Shown: positions 35,160 to 45,319, counted from the first letter of the stretch. The stretch: DNA of 64,000 bases from Spirochaetaceae bacterium (GCA_031277165.1 JAISLT010000104.1:21119-85118); one strand, 5' to 3'. Numbers and translations: made by a program. Notes: a model not told the origin generated them from the sequence alone.

Positions 35160-36425
35160 TTAGTCCCGGGTAACTTCAATCCCCGGCAGTTTTTTGCCCT
35201 CCAGAAGTTCCAGAGATGCACCGCCGCCGGTACTAACATGGCTCATCTTAGAGGCCAGGTTAAACTTGTTCACCGCCGCCACCGAATCGCCGCCGCCGAC
35301 CACGGTAAGGGCCCCCCGTCCCGTGGCTTCCGCCACCAGGCGGGCCACTTCCCCGGTTCCCTTGGCAAAGGCGTCAAATTCAAAGACCCCCACGGGGCCG
35401 TTCCATACAATGGTCTTGGCCGCGGCAAGTACATCCGTATACGCGGCGACGGTCCTGGGGCCCACGTCAAGACCCATAAGGGTATCCGGCAGATCCGGAC
35501 CGTCCACCGGCACGGGCTTAGCGGCGGCATCAAAGGTTTCCGCCCCCACATGGTCCACGGGAAGGACAATTTTTGCCCCGGCCTTTTCTGCGGCGGCAAG
35601 GATGCTCTTGGCCGTATCAAGCTGATCATCCTCCACCAGGGACTTCCCTACCCTATGGCCCTGGGCCTTAAGAAAGGTATAGGCCATGCCGCCGCCGATA
35701 ACCAGGGCCGAGGCGTTCTTAAGCAGGCTTTCAAGGACGGCGATTTTGCTGGACACCTTGGCCCCGCCGATGATCGCCGCCAGGGGCTTAAGGGGATTTG
35801 TCACAATGGGCTCAAGGAACCGCACTTCCTTTTCCATAAGAAAGCCCGCCACGGAAAGGGGGACAAATTTGGCGATGGACGCCGTGGAGGCATGATCCCG
35901 GTGGGCCGTGCCAAAGGCGTCGTTGACAAAAATTTCGCCGTAAGCCGCCAGTTCCTTGGCAAGTTTGTCCCGTTCGCCCGGATCTTTGCTGGTTTCTTCC
36001 TTATGGAACCGGGTATTTTCCAGCATGATCACCGAACCGTCTTTTTGGGCTTCAATAAAGGCCTTTTTTCCGTAACAGCCGTCTTCGCCGGCAAAGATCA
36101 CCGGCTTTCCCAGCTTCTTTTCCAGGTATGCGGCCACCGGGGCCATGCGGTGCTTGCCCTTGATATAGGCCGCTTCGTCAAAGGCTTTGCCGTCTTTTTC
36201 GGCCTTTTCCTTGGCCTTTTTGGAATCCTTGGAGGGATCCCCCAGGTGGCTCATCAGGGTAAGGCTTTTTGCCCCCCGGTCAAGGATGTATGTGATGGTG
36301 GGCAAGGCCGCCATGATCCGGGTGTCGTCCTGGACCACCCCGTCTTTCATGGGGACATTAAAATCCACCCTCATGATAATGCGCCTTCCCTTTAGATCCG
36401 CCGATTCGACTGTTTTTATCGCCAT
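35160..36425 (-). CDS. pgk: Phosphoglycerate kinase
   Basis: Makes ATP from 1,3-bisphosphoglycerate. At 421 residues it is slightly longer than the usual 390-400, the extra being in the N-terminal lobe (a Lys/Glu-rich stretch [13 protein letters not shown]). The N-terminal substrate site has RVDFNVPM and the basic patch HLGDPSKDS. The C-terminal lobe has [19 protein letters not shown] and the nucleotide loop [10 protein letters not shown]. It lies between gap and tpiA. Confidence 0.97.
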   Translation of the reverse strand: MAIKTVESADLKGRRIIMRVDFNVPMKDGVVQDDTRIMAALPTITYILDRGAKSLTLMSHLGDPSKDSKKAKEKAEKDGKAFDEAAYIKGKHRMAPVAAYLEKKLGKPVIFAGEDGCYGKKAFIEAQKDGSVIMLENTRFHKEETSKDPGERDKLAKELAAYGEIFVNDAFGTAHRDHASTASIAKFVPLSVAGFLMEKEVRFLEPIVTNPLKPLAAIIGGAKVSSKIAVLESLLKNASALVIGGGMAYTFLKAQGHRVGKSLVEDDQLDTAKSILAAAEKAGAKIVLPVDHVGAETFDAAAKPVPVDGPDLPDTLMGLDVGPRTVAAYTDVLAAAKTIVWNGPVGVFEFDAFAKGTGEVARLVAEATGRGALTVVGGGDSVAAVNKFNLASKMSHVSTGGGASLELLEGKKLPGIEVTRD

Positions 36426-36486
36426 GTTATCCCCCTATTTGCCCTTTCGCCGCTCAACCCCAGGCTTGCCCCGCAAACATAAGGAA

Positions 36487-36525
36487 GGGGCTTTCCCAAA
36501 ACCAAACCGGGTTTTGGGAAATACC
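36487..36525 (+). repeat. Short dispersed palindrome, copy 6
   Basis: GGGGCTTTCCCAAAACCAAA followed by CCGGGTTTTGGGAAATACCC. Arms TTTCCCAAAAC and GTTTTGGGAAA are perfect complements; the loop differs from the CTGAAG type. It lies between gap (stop 36663) and pgk (start 36425). The rest of this 237-nt gap shows nothing else clear. Confidence 0.6.
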
Positions 36526-36662
36526 CGAATGCAGCCGGGCATACCACAACGGGCGCCCTGTCCGCGGCAGGCCCCAAAACCACGGCGTCCGGGCTGTTAT
36601 TCGCAGTGGGGTCTAATACCCAAGAGCCCGCCTACGCGGGAGAGGCTCTGCGGCGGGAAGGT

Positions 36663-37739
<1,077 letters not shown>

Positions 37740-37757
37740 TTACATAAATTTACATTA

Positions 37758-37786
37758 ACTGTAGACGAAACCGGCCAAAATGTCAA
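37758..37786 (-). promoter_or_regulatory. Strong sigma70-type promoter for gap
   Basis: On the minus strand, a perfect TTGACA (37786-37781), a 17-nt spacer and TACAGT (37763-37758). The leader to the gap ATG is about 25 nt and carries GGGGG 5 nt before the start. Confidence 0.75.
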
Positions 37787-37869
37787 GGCTTCCGGGGCGG
37801 AACAGCGGCCGGCAATGTACCGCGGCTCCTAGGAACGTATGATAAAATACGGTATGATGGGATTTTACC

Positions 37870-38724
37870 ATGGAGCGGATTTTATTAATTGCGGCGATGC
37901 TTATACCGGCCTTTTCCTGCATGGGAAAAAGCCCTTCACTGTACAGGGGGGAAAGACCGCCGGAGAAAATCCTGGCGGAGGCTCCGGATACCGGTACCGT
38001 ATCCGGCGGCGTCCGGACCGGGGAAGGGCTTGGCCGGATCCTGGAAAGGGCGGAACTGCCCCCGGAGATCGCCGGGCATATCACCGAAAACACCCCGGCT
38101 TTTATGGAGGATCTTGAACGGATCCTTGCGGAGGAAGATCCGTTCCTTCGTATTTTAGTTGACAAGCAGCATCCCCTTCCCGCGGCTTATGAACCGGATG
38201 ATCTAGTGGAACTGCGGTACGGATCCTACCGGGCGGGGATATCCGATCCGATGATGCTCCGCCGTAAGGCAGAAGCGGCCCTGGAAGAAATGGCCGCCGC
38301 CGCCAAGGCCGAGGGGCTTGTGCTGACGGTTTCTTCCGCCTACCGTTCCTACGAATACCAGATAGGATCCTTTGACCGGTGGACCCGGCGGCTGGGGCTT
38401 ACGGAGGCGGAACGGGTTTCCGCCAGACCCGGCCATAGCCAGCATCAACTGGGATTGGTGGTGGACTTTGGCTCCATCACCAATGAGTTTGCCGAAACCG
38501 CCGCGGGCAAATGGGTAAAGGCCAATGCGGGCCGTTTTGGCTGGTCCATCTCCTTTCCCCGGGGCTATGAGGAGCTTACCGGCTATGCCTGGGAAAGCTG
38601 GCATTACCGTTATACGGGCAGGGAGTTGTGCGTCTTTATTGACCGGTGGTTTGGCGGGATCCAGCAATACGCCCTGCGGTTTATCCATGAGTGGGAGCAG
38701 TTTACCGGCGGCCGGCGCCCATGA
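37870..38724 (+). CDS. VanY-type D-Ala-D-Ala carboxypeptidase lipoprotein (peptidase M15)
   Basis: A 284-residue predicted lipoprotein: short signal MERILLIAAMLIPAFSC with Cys17 as the acylated residue. The M15B domain spans about 110-275. Zinc ligands fit the family: the His and Asp pair in GHSQHQLGLVVDFG (about 191-203) and the His in AWESWHYRYTG (about 246). The catalytic Glu is in the ESWH motif. It trims D-Ala from peptidoglycan peptides outside the inner membrane. Its stop overlaps the start of the sensor kinase gene by 4 nt (ATGA), so the two are co-translated, an unusual partnership. Confidence 0.9.
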   Translation: MERILLIAAMLIPAFSCMGKSPSLYRGERPPEKILAEAPDTGTVSGGVRTGEGLGRILERAELPPEIAGHITENTPAFMEDLERILAEEDPFLRILVDKQHPLPAAYEPDDLVELRYGSYRAGISDPMMLRRKAEAALEEMAAAAKAEGLVLTVSSAYRSYEYQIGSFDRWTRRLGLTEAERVSARPGHSQHQLGLVVDFGSITNEFAETAAGKWVKANAGRFGWSISFPRGYEELTGYAWESWHYRYTGRELCVFIDRWFGGIQQYALRFIHEWEQFTGGRRP

Positions 38725-41700
38725 AGCAGATCGTCCATACGATCCAGGAACGCTGCGTGGGGTGTAACCACTGCATCCGGGCCTGCCCCATCGAGACCGC
38801 CAATATCAGCTATATCGATCAGGATAAAAACAACAGGGTAAGGGTTGATCCCGCCCAGTGTATAGCCTGCGGAGCCTGTCTTTCCGCCTGTACCCACGGC
38901 GCCCGGTATTACGAGGACGATACGGAACGGTTTTTTGCGGACCTGCATTCGGGCAGACCTATCAGCCTTATGGTATCTCCCCTGCTTCGGATAGACTTTC
39001 CCCTCTGGAAACGGCTCTTAAGCCTGTTTCGGAACCTGGGAATCCGGGGCATCTACGACCTGTCCCTGGGGGCGGATATATGTGTCTGGGCGCACATCCG
39101 GTACCTGGAAAAAAACACCTCCCCCCTTATTGCCCAGCCCTGTCCGGCGGTGGTTTCCTACTGCGAGGTCCACAGGCCCGGACTCCTGGAAAGGCTTTCG
39201 CCGGTGCAAAGCCCCGCGGGATGTCTGGGGATATACCTGCGGGAGTACCGGGGAATAACCGGAGACATCGCCGTCCTTTCCCCCTGCATTGCCCTGGGGA
39301 ACGAAATTGAAGAATCGGGCGCCGCCGAATACAGCCTGACCTTTTTAAAGGCAGCCGAGTACCTGAAAAAAAATTTTCCGGAACTGCCCGCGGAAGAATC
39401 GGAATTTACCCCGGGGTTTGAGGACCCTCCGGGGGAAGAAATCCCTCCGGGGGCTATGCTTTATGTACCGGGAGGCTTAGGACAAAGCATCGGGTATTTT
39501 TCTAAACGCAGATTTTCCGTGGCACAGGGGGACGGACCGGGGGTGTATGGGAACATGGATCTGTTTGCCGATACCCCCGGGGAACTGCTTCCCCGGGTCT
39601 TTGACGTTCTTAGCTGCGCCGGGGGCTGCGGCCTGGGACCCGGAAGCTGCGGCCCTGGGTCCGGGGACTGCGGCCCGGGCGCCGGGGAAAAAAACATTTT
39701 TACCATACAGGCGGCCCTGGGCGGAAGCCGCCATGGGGCGCCGGATTCTGACAGGGATAATTACCGCCGGGCCCTGTTCCGGCGCTGCGACGAAACCCTT
39801 TCTCTGGAAAAATTTCTGCGCCGCCATGTTTCAAAGAACCAGGGGAGGCCGCCGGTTTCGGAGGAAGCCCTGAAGGAAGCCTTTGCAGCCCTGGACAAGG
39901 ACACCGAGGCAAAGAGAAATGTAAACTGCGGCGCCTGCGGATCCGCCACCTGCGGAGAAATGGCGCGAAAGATTGCCCTGGGGATCAACATACCCCTTAA
40001 TTGCATTGCCAAGGTCCGGGATACCGCCGTGATGGAACGGCAGAGGAATGTGGACCTGTACCGGAAAAACGCCGAGTACATTGAACTTGTCCACGACGTG
40101 GGCTTTGCCCTTATATCCGTGGCCAGCGACAACTTTGACCAGGGAATGTTCAATGCCCTGGAGGCCATATGCATTACCCTAAAGGGGGCGCAGGTTCAGC
40201 TTTGGCGGGCCGAAGACCGGGAAGGTACCACATGGCTTAAAAGATTATTCACCTATCCCCCGGGGGAGGGGGGCATGGATGCCTTTAACGAAGAGGCCCT
40301 GCCCGGCTGGATTGGGGAACTAGCCGCGGGCCGCAACGTGGGCCGGAACTTTTCGATCATGTCGAACCAGGAAAGGGAGATCTTTCAAAAACAGGGCATC
40401 GCATCGGTCATGGGGGTTCCAGTCCTGGTCCGGAACAAATTCTGGGGGATGATCCTGCTTTCCAGCAGCGAGGAACGGTCCTTTGCCGAAGCGGATGTGG
40501 AGGCCATTACCGCCGGGGGGCTTCTGATCGTGGCGAGCCTTATGGAGCGGGAGATGACCCTGCGTCTTATAGAGGCCAAGGAAGAAGCCCTGGCGGGTAC
40601 CAGGGCAAAAAGCGACTTTCTTTCCCGGATGAGCCACGAAATTCGCACCCCCATGAACGCCATCATCGGCATGACCAAGATGGCGGAAATGACCGGGGAT
40701 ATAACAAAGCTCCGGTATTGCCTTTCCACCATCAAGGCTTCCTCCGCCCATCTGCTGGGGCTTATTAACGACATCCTTGATATGTCTAAAATAGAAGCGG
40801 GCAAGTTTGATCTGGACAGCGTTTCTTTTAACTTAAAAAAAACCCTGGACAAGGTATGCAGTATTATTACAGAACGGGTCACGGAAAAATCCCAAACCCT
40901 GGGAATAGACATGGATCCTTCCCTGTACCTGCATTACCACGGCGATGAGCTTAGGCTTTCCCAGGTAATTACCAACCTGCTTTCCAACGCCATAAAGTTT
41001 ACCCCCGAGGGGGGAACAATTACCGTACAGGTCAAGAAACTAAAAGAGGAGGCCGAAGCGGATTGGCTGCGGTTTTCCGTTTCCGACACGGGTATTGGGA
41101 TGACCCGGGAGCAGACGGCCCTGCTCTTTAGGCCCTTTCAACAGGCGGATAAAAACATTACCCAGCGCTTTGGCGGTACCGGACTGGGGCTGGCAATTTC
41201 CAAATCCATCGTTGAAAAAATGAACGGCCGTATCTGGGTGGAATCCGAGACCGGCAAGGGTTCCGTTTTTTACTTTGAGATTCCCCTTAAACGGCAGGAT
41301 CCCGGCGCAATCCAGGCCGAAGGGGATGAGCAGAAGGGCAAAGCCGGGACGGCGGATTTTAGGGACCTGCGGCTTCTGCTGGCGGAGGATATCGAGATAA
41401 ACCGGGAGATTTTTAAGGCCCTGCTGGAGAGCACGGGGATTTCCATTGACATTGCGGAAAACGGCAAACGGGCGGTGGAAATATTCCAGAAATCCCCCGG
41501 CATCTACGATCTAATCATTATGGATGTTCAAATGCCCGAAATGGACGGCCTTGAGGCAACCAGGGCCATCCGCTCCCTGGGAACCCCCCAGTCGGCGGCG
41601 ATTCCTATTGTGGCTATGACAGCCAATGTCTTTAAAGAAGACATCGAAAACTGCCTGGCCGCGGGAATGAATGATCATCTGCAGAAGCCCATCGATGAAA

Positions 41701-41744
41701 AAGCCTTAATCGAGAAGATAACTTTTTTTGCTAAACGGAAATAG
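38721..41744 (+). CDS. [FeFe]-hydrogenase-fold sensor fused to a GAF-histidine kinase-receiver (hybrid kinase)
   Basis: 1007 residues from ATG 38721; a start at 38691 would run into the upstream gene. Domains in order: two [4Fe-4S] ferredoxin motifs (Cys12/15/18/22 and 47/50/53/57); an H-cluster-type domain (about 75-345); a 4-Cys Fe-S domain (Cys403, 406, 411, 428); GAF (about 455-610); HisKA with His639 (MSHEIRTP); HATPase (NAIKFTPEGG, DTGIGM, GGTGLGL); and a receiver with Asp935 (IMDVQMPEMDG). The four H-cluster cysteines are kept: Cys141, Cys189, Cys299 and Cys303. The catalytic-type TSCCP has become AQPCP, and the Lys of PCxxK is Leu, so proton transfer is lost. This is the pattern of sensory group C/D hydrogenases, known from gut treponemes. 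It is probably a cytosolic H2 or redox sensor; no DNA-binding output is attached. Confidence 0.9.
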   Translation: MKQIVHTIQERCVGCNHCIRACPIETANISYIDQDKNNRVRVDPAQCIACGACLSACTHGARYYEDDTERFFADLHSGRPISLMVSPLLRIDFPLWKRLLSLFRNLGIRGIYDLSLGADICVWAHIRYLEKNTSPLIAQPCPAVVSYCEVHRPGLLERLSPVQSPAGCLGIYLREYRGITGDIAVLSPCIALGNEIEESGAAEYSLTFLKAAEYLKKNFPELPAEESEFTPGFEDPPGEEIPPGAMLYVPGGLGQSIGYFSKRRFSVAQGDGPGVYGNMDLFADTPGELLPRVFDVLSCAGGCGLGPGSCGPGSGDCGPGAGEKNIFTIQAALGGSRHGAPDSDRDNYRRALFRRCDETLSLEKFLRRHVSKNQGRPPVSEEALKEAFAALDKDTEAKRNVNCGACGSATCGEMARKIALGINIPLNCIAKVRDTAVMERQRNVDLYRKNAEYIELVHDVGFALISVASDNFDQGMFNALEAICITLKGAQVQLWRAEDREGTTWLKRLFTYPPGEGGMDAFNEEALPGWIGELAAGRNVGRNFSIMSNQEREIFQKQGIASVMGVPVLVRNKFWGMILLSSSEERSFAEADVEAITAGGLLIVASLMEREMTLRLIEAKEEALAGTRAKSDFLSRMSHEIRTPMNAIIGMTKMAEMTGDITKLRYCLSTIKASSAHLLGLINDILDMSKIEAGKFDLDSVSFNLKKTLDKVCSIITERVTEKSQTLGIDMDPSLYLHYHGDELRLSQVITNLLSNAIKFTPEGGTITVQVKKLKEEAEADWLRFSVSDTGIGMTREQTALLFRPFQQADKNITQRFGGTGLGLAISKSIVEKMNGRIWVESETGKGSVFYFEIPLKRQDPGAIQAEGDEQKGKAGTADFRDLRLLLAEDIEINREIFKALLESTGISIDIAENGKRAVEIFQKSPGIYDLIIMDVQMPEMDGLEATRAIRSLGTPQSAAIPIVAMTANVFKEDIENCLAAGMNDHLQKPIDEKALIEKITFFAKRK

Positions 41745-41863
41745 CCCTTACGGCAGGCCCGGCAGCGGTTATATCTGCGGATCCTCCGCCCGGAACGGCC
41801 TGGCCACCCCTTAGGCAAAAAATCCCGGTATAGGGCTGCCGGCCCGCCGGCATATACCGTAAC

Positions 41864-42142
41864 TTACCAGTTGCCGCCAGAGTTTGAGCGGCGGGGTTTA
41901 TCCATTGCTTCGTTTACCCGAATCTGGCGCCCTTCAAATTCCTTGCCGTTGGTACCGTTAATAGCCGCAGAGGCCTCTTCGTCGGTGCCCATTTCAATAA
42001 AACCGAACCCCTTGGAATTACCGGTATCCCGATCAAAGATAATCTTTGCCGAAGCCACCGTGCCAAATCCGGAGAAATAATTCCGCAGTCCGTCTTCTGT
42101 GGTGTTGTAAGAGAGGTTACCGACATACAATTTCTTAGCCAT
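41864..42142 (-). CDS. Small RRM-type RNA-binding protein
   Basis: A 92-residue single RNA-recognition motif. RNP2 is KLYVGNLSY at residues 4-12 and RNP1 is KGFGFIEM at about 45-52. A short basic, Ser/Asn/Gly tail follows. I took ATG 42142 rather than an upstream in-frame start at 42208, because MAKKLYVGNLSY is the family start and AAGGA lies upstream. Such proteins are common in spirochaetes and cyanobacteria and bind RNA, often under cold or stress. It is single-gene, with its own promoter. Confidence 0.92.
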   Translation of the reverse strand: MAKKLYVGNLSYNTTEDGLRNYFSGFGTVASAKIIFDRDTGNSKGFGFIEMGTDEEASAAINGTNGKEFEGRQIRVNEAMDKPRRSNSGGNW

Positions 42143-42219
42143 GAACAAATTTCCTTCTCCCGGAATTTTCGGCCTCCGGGTGGGCCTAGGATCCGCCTGA
42201 AAAAACAAGCGCTGTTAGA

Positions 42220-42248
42220 ACAGTATCCCAGTTTAGACTTGTCGTCAA
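42220..42248 (-). promoter_or_regulatory. Promoter for the RRM gene
   Basis: On the minus strand, TTGACG (42248-42243), a 17-nt spacer and TACTGT (42225-42220). It overlaps the divergent promoter of the M15 peptidase gene by about 10 bp. Confidence 0.6.
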
Positions 42249-42267
42249 GTCAATTTTAATTTATTAT
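42239..42267 (+). promoter_or_regulatory. Promoter for the M15 peptidase-ilvH-leuA operon
   Basis: TTGTCG (42239-42244), a 17-nt spacer and TATTAT (42262-42267). The ATG at 42277 lies only 9 nt after the -10, so the leader would be at most a few bases long. Confidence 0.5.
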
Positions 42268-42276
42268 TTTTTTCAC

Positions 42277-43218
42277 ATGTGTTCCGGTAAATTATTGCTT
42301 ATTCCCCTTTTTTTTGTTTTTTTGTCCCCCGCCTTTAGTCAGGGGAAGCCGGGAACAGCCCCCGGGAAGCCTCCGGAGCCGGCCCCTCCCGCCGCCGGGG
42401 AGGTCTATAGCCCCGAGGGGACCATGCGGGCCCTGGCGGCGGCCTATCCCCGGGCCATAAGCAGGGTGGAATACCGCGGGGAAGACTGGGCGGTCCTGAT
42501 GCGGGGAAGATGGTTCTACCATGCCGGGGGCCGCCTTGTGCCGGAGGAACACCTGGATCAGGCCGAATCCTATGCCCGGCAGTCCTTTTACCGGTACTTT
42601 CCGGGGCTTCCCCCGTGGCAGGAGCCTGAAGGGGAACAGGCGGAACGGCTGCGGAACGCCCTGGGAGCCAGAAGGGCCAATCCCCCCCGGCGGGATCCGG
42701 AATTTTACGACACCCTGTGGCAGGCCCATACCAGGGAAGAGGCCGCCGCCAATCTGGTTCAAATCACCTTTTTGGGCAAGGCCCTGGGGGTTCACAAGGA
42801 ACTGGCGGACCGGCTTGGTAAAATAGATTCCCTTATCCGGGAGGCCGCCAAAACCGATCCGGAAATTCGCCGGTGGATCGCCGGCATCGGCTCCATAGGG
42901 GCCTGGAACTGGCGTAATGTGGCCGCCACCGTTTCCAGAAGCTACCATTCCTACGCGGTGGCCCTGGACATCCTGCCCGTGTCGCTGCGGGGGCTTGCTT
43001 CTTACTGGCAGTGGACCGCAGACCAGAACCCCGAATGGTACCGGGTGCCCTATACGGGCCGTTACCACCCCCCGTTGGAGGTAATAACGATCTTTGAACG
43101 GTTTGGTTTTTGCTGGGGAGGCAAGTGGCCCCTGTTTGACACCATGCATTTTGAATACCGTCCGGAAATTATGATACTCCACGGTATGAAGGTAGAAAAT
43201 GAACACGAAGGATCCTGA
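42277..43218 (+). CDS. Secreted M15-family peptidase (M15_4-like)
   Basis: 313 residues with an N-terminal signal peptide (LLIPLFFVFLSPAFSQ) and a Pro/Ala-rich linker. The C-terminal domain carries zinc-ligand motifs of the M15 group: SYHSYAVALDILP (His and Asp) and DTMHFEYRPEI (His, Glu). Together with the other M15 enzyme at 37870 this gives two D-Ala-type peptidases in the window. No ribosome site precedes the ATG. It overlaps ilvH by 20 nt, an odd operon mate for an amino-acid gene. Substrate is probably peptidoglycan peptide. Confidence 0.82.
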   Translation: MCSGKLLLIPLFFVFLSPAFSQGKPGTAPGKPPEPAPPAAGEVYSPEGTMRALAAAYPRAISRVEYRGEDWAVLMRGRWFYHAGGRLVPEEHLDQAESYARQSFYRYFPGLPPWQEPEGEQAERLRNALGARRANPPRRDPEFYDTLWQAHTREEAAANLVQITFLGKALGVHKELADRLGKIDSLIREAAKTDPEIRRWIAGIGSIGAWNWRNVAATVSRSYHSYAVALDILPVSLRGLASYWQWTADQNPEWYRVPYTGRYHPPLEVITIFERFGFCWGGKWPLFDTMHFEYRPEIMILHGMKVENEHEGS

Positions 43219-43726
43219 AAGAACCCAGGTGGTATCGGCCCTGGTGGAAAACAGGGCCGGAACCTTAAGCCGGGTATCGGGCCTGTTTGCCCGCCGGGGT
43301 TTTAACATAGACAGTCTTACGGTGGGAGAAACCGTGGACCGGTCTATTTCCCGCATAACAATCGCCGTAACCGGCAGCGATGCGGTGCTGGAACAGATCG
43401 TTAAACAACTGGGAAAATTGGTGGACGTTATTGCCGTGCGGGAACTTGATCCCGCCACCTGCATACGGCGGGAGATTATGCTGATTAAGGTAAGGGCCAA
43501 TGAAACAAGCCGCCCCGCGGTGGTGGAGATCGCGGGAATATTCCGTTCCCGGGTGGTGGACGTATCGCTGGAAACGATCACCATTGAAGCCACCGGTGAT
43601 ATGGAAAAACTTAACGGCCTGGTGATGCTCCTTTCGCCCTATGGCATTCTGGAACTTGCCCGGACAGGAATGGTGGCCCTGGAACGCGGGGGCCGGGTTC
43701 TTTCCGCGGGGGAACTGCCCTTTTAG
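43199..43726 (+). CDS. ilvH: Acetolactate synthase small (regulatory) subunit
   Basis: A 175-residue subunit that stimulates the large subunit and confers feedback control. The N-terminal ACT domain is at about 10-80 (VSALVENRAGTLSRVSGLF, RRGFNIDSLTVGET). The C-terminal ACT-like domain runs from about 85 (REIMLIKVRAN) to the end, with LARTGMVALERG. Val-binding residues are not assignable by eye. The catalytic partner ilvB is far away at 56659 on the other strand. It overlaps the M15 peptidase gene upstream and precedes leuA by 42 nt. Confidence 0.95.
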   Translation: MNTKDPERTQVVSALVENRAGTLSRVSGLFARRGFNIDSLTVGETVDRSISRITIAVTGSDAVLEQIVKQLGKLVDVIAVRELDPATCIRREIMLIKVRANETSRPAVVEIAGIFRSRVVDVSLETITIEATGDMEKLNGLVMLLSPYGILELARTGMVALERGGRVLSAGELPF

Positions 43727-43768
43727 GAGCCTCCACGGCTTCTTTAGATACTACAATGGAGAACCGGA

Positions 43769-45319
43769 ATGAGCAGCAGCGAAAGTAAGCGGCGGATTAT
43801 TGTATTTGACACCACCCTTCGGGACGGCGAACAGGCCCCGGGGTGCAGCATGAATCCCCAGGAAAAACTCGAAGTGGCCCGCAGGCTGGAAAAACTTGGG
43901 GTGGATGTGATAGAAGCGGGCTTTCCCGCCTCGAGCCCCGGCGACCTGGAATCGGTAAAATCCATCGCGGGGATTATTAAAAACAGCACCGTGGCGGGGC
44001 TGTGCCGATCCCTGGAAAGGGACATCGACGCGGCCAAGACGGCCCTGGCCGGGGCGGAACATCCCCGGATCCATATTTTTTTAGCCACAAGCCAAATTCA
44101 CATGGAATATAAACTTAAGATGAACCCGGACCAGGTGGTGGAACAGGCCGCGGCGGCGGTACGGTATGCAAAACAATTCTGCTCCGACATACAATTTTCC
44201 GCCGAGGACGCCTCCCGCAGCGACCCGGCCTTTGTCTGCCGGGTATTTGGCGAAACAATAAAGGCCGGGGCAACCACGGTAAATATTCCGGACACGGTGG
44301 GGTACGCCATGCCCGCCGAATTTGGCGCCCTGGTTACGTATCTTAAGGAACATACCCCGGGGGCGGAACGGGTTAAGTTTTCCGTCCATGTTCATAACGA
44401 TCTGGGACTGGCGGTGGCCAACAGTCTGGCCGCCATAGGCGCCGGGGCGGATCAGGTGGAATGTACGATAAACGGCATAGGCGAACGGGCGGGAAACGCC
44501 TCGCTGGAAGAAATTGTCATGGCCCTGCGGGTGCGGAAGGATTATCTGGAAGCAGACACGGGGATAGACACCACCCAAATCTACGGTACAAGCCGCCTGG
44601 TAACCCAGGTAACGGGGGTAAAGGTTCAGCCCAACAAGGCCATTGTGGGGGATAATGCCTTTGCCCACGAAGCGGGGATCCACCAGCACGGGGTCCTGGC
44701 GAACCGGGCCACCTACGAGATCATGACCCCGGAATCGGTGGGAATTTCTACCAACCTTATGGTGCTGGGCAAGCACTCGGGCCGTCATGCCTTTGAAGAC
44801 AGGCTTAAACTGCTGGGCTTTACCGTGGATCCTGAAACCCTGGATAAGATCTTTGCGGAATTCAAACTGTTGGCGGATAAAAAGAAGGTGGTCAACGACA
44901 GGGATATTGAAGCCCTGGTAATGGGCTTTACCTCGGCGGTGCCGGAAACGTGGAAACTTGACCATTGGGCGGTAAACACCGGCAGCGCCCTGGGCGCCAG
45001 CGGTACCATCCGGCTCCAGCATAAAGACGGCCTCTTCCAAAAACTTGTTTCCCTGGGGGACGGTCCCATCGATTCAATCTACAAGTCGATCAACCAGATC
45101 ATCGGAAAGGAACCGGAGTTGGAATTGTACGAACTCGGCGCCATCACCGGCGGTTCCTCCAGCCAGGGGGAAACCATGGTAAAGATAGCCTGGGACGACC
45201 GGCGCTATAACGGCCGGGGGGTTTCCACCGATATTATCGAATCTTCCATAAAAGCCTACCTGGCGGCGGTTAATGCCATGGAATGGGATATTGAGGAAAG
45301 CGCCGGCCGTAACAGTTAA
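43769..45319 (+). CDS. leuA: 2-isopropylmalate synthase
   Basis: 516 residues; the first committed step of leucine synthesis, joining 2-oxoisovalerate and acetyl-CoA. The N-terminal TIM-barrel has DTTLRDGEQAPGCSM with the catalytic Arg and metal Asp, then HVHNDLGLAVANSLA and NGIGERAGNASLEE. The middle linker has HEAGIHQHG and LGKHSGRHAF. The C-terminal regulatory domain (about 385-510) binds leucine and contains GSSSQGETMV. Sequence and length fit LeuA rather than citramalate synthase. No leuC, leuD or ilvC is in the window. Confidence 0.96.
   Translation: MSSSESKRRIIVFDTTLRDGEQAPGCSMNPQEKLEVARRLEKLGVDVIEAGFPASSPGDLESVKSIAGIIKNSTVAGLCRSLERDIDAAKTALAGAEHPRIHIFLATSQIHMEYKLKMNPDQVVEQAAAAVRYAKQFCSDIQFSAEDASRSDPAFVCRVFGETIKAGATTVNIPDTVGYAMPAEFGALVTYLKEHTPGAERVKFSVHVHNDLGLAVANSLAAIGAGADQVECTINGIGERAGNASLEEIVMALRVRKDYLEADTGIDTTQIYGTSRLVTQVTGVKVQPNKAIVGDNAFAHEAGIHQHGVLANRATYEIMTPESVGISTNLMVLGKHSGRHAFEDRLKLLGFTVDPETLDKIFAEFKLLADKKKVVNDRDIEALVMGFTSAVPETWKLDHWAVNTGSALGASGTIRLQHKDGLFQKLVSLGDGPIDSIYKSINQIIGKEPELELYELGAITGGSSSQGETMVKIAWDDRRYNGRGVSTDIIESSIKAYLAAVNAMEWDIEESAGRNS

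Noticed and set aside
35238..36395. 385-codon plus-strand frame opposite pgk
   Set aside because: Glycine- and histidine-rich complement of a strongly conserved kinase gene; no ribosome site.
38721..39750. Catalytic [FeFe] hydrogenase
   Set aside because: The proton-transfer Cys and the conserved Lys of the catalytic motifs are replaced, and the chain continues into a kinase. A sensor role fits better.
42292..43593. 433-codon minus-strand frame opposite the M15 peptidase and ilvH
   Set aside because: Spans two genes supported by family motifs on the other strand; its own sequence has low-complexity shadow composition.
44081..45040. 319-codon minus-strand frame opposite leuA
   Set aside because: Antisense of leuA with no recognisable features.
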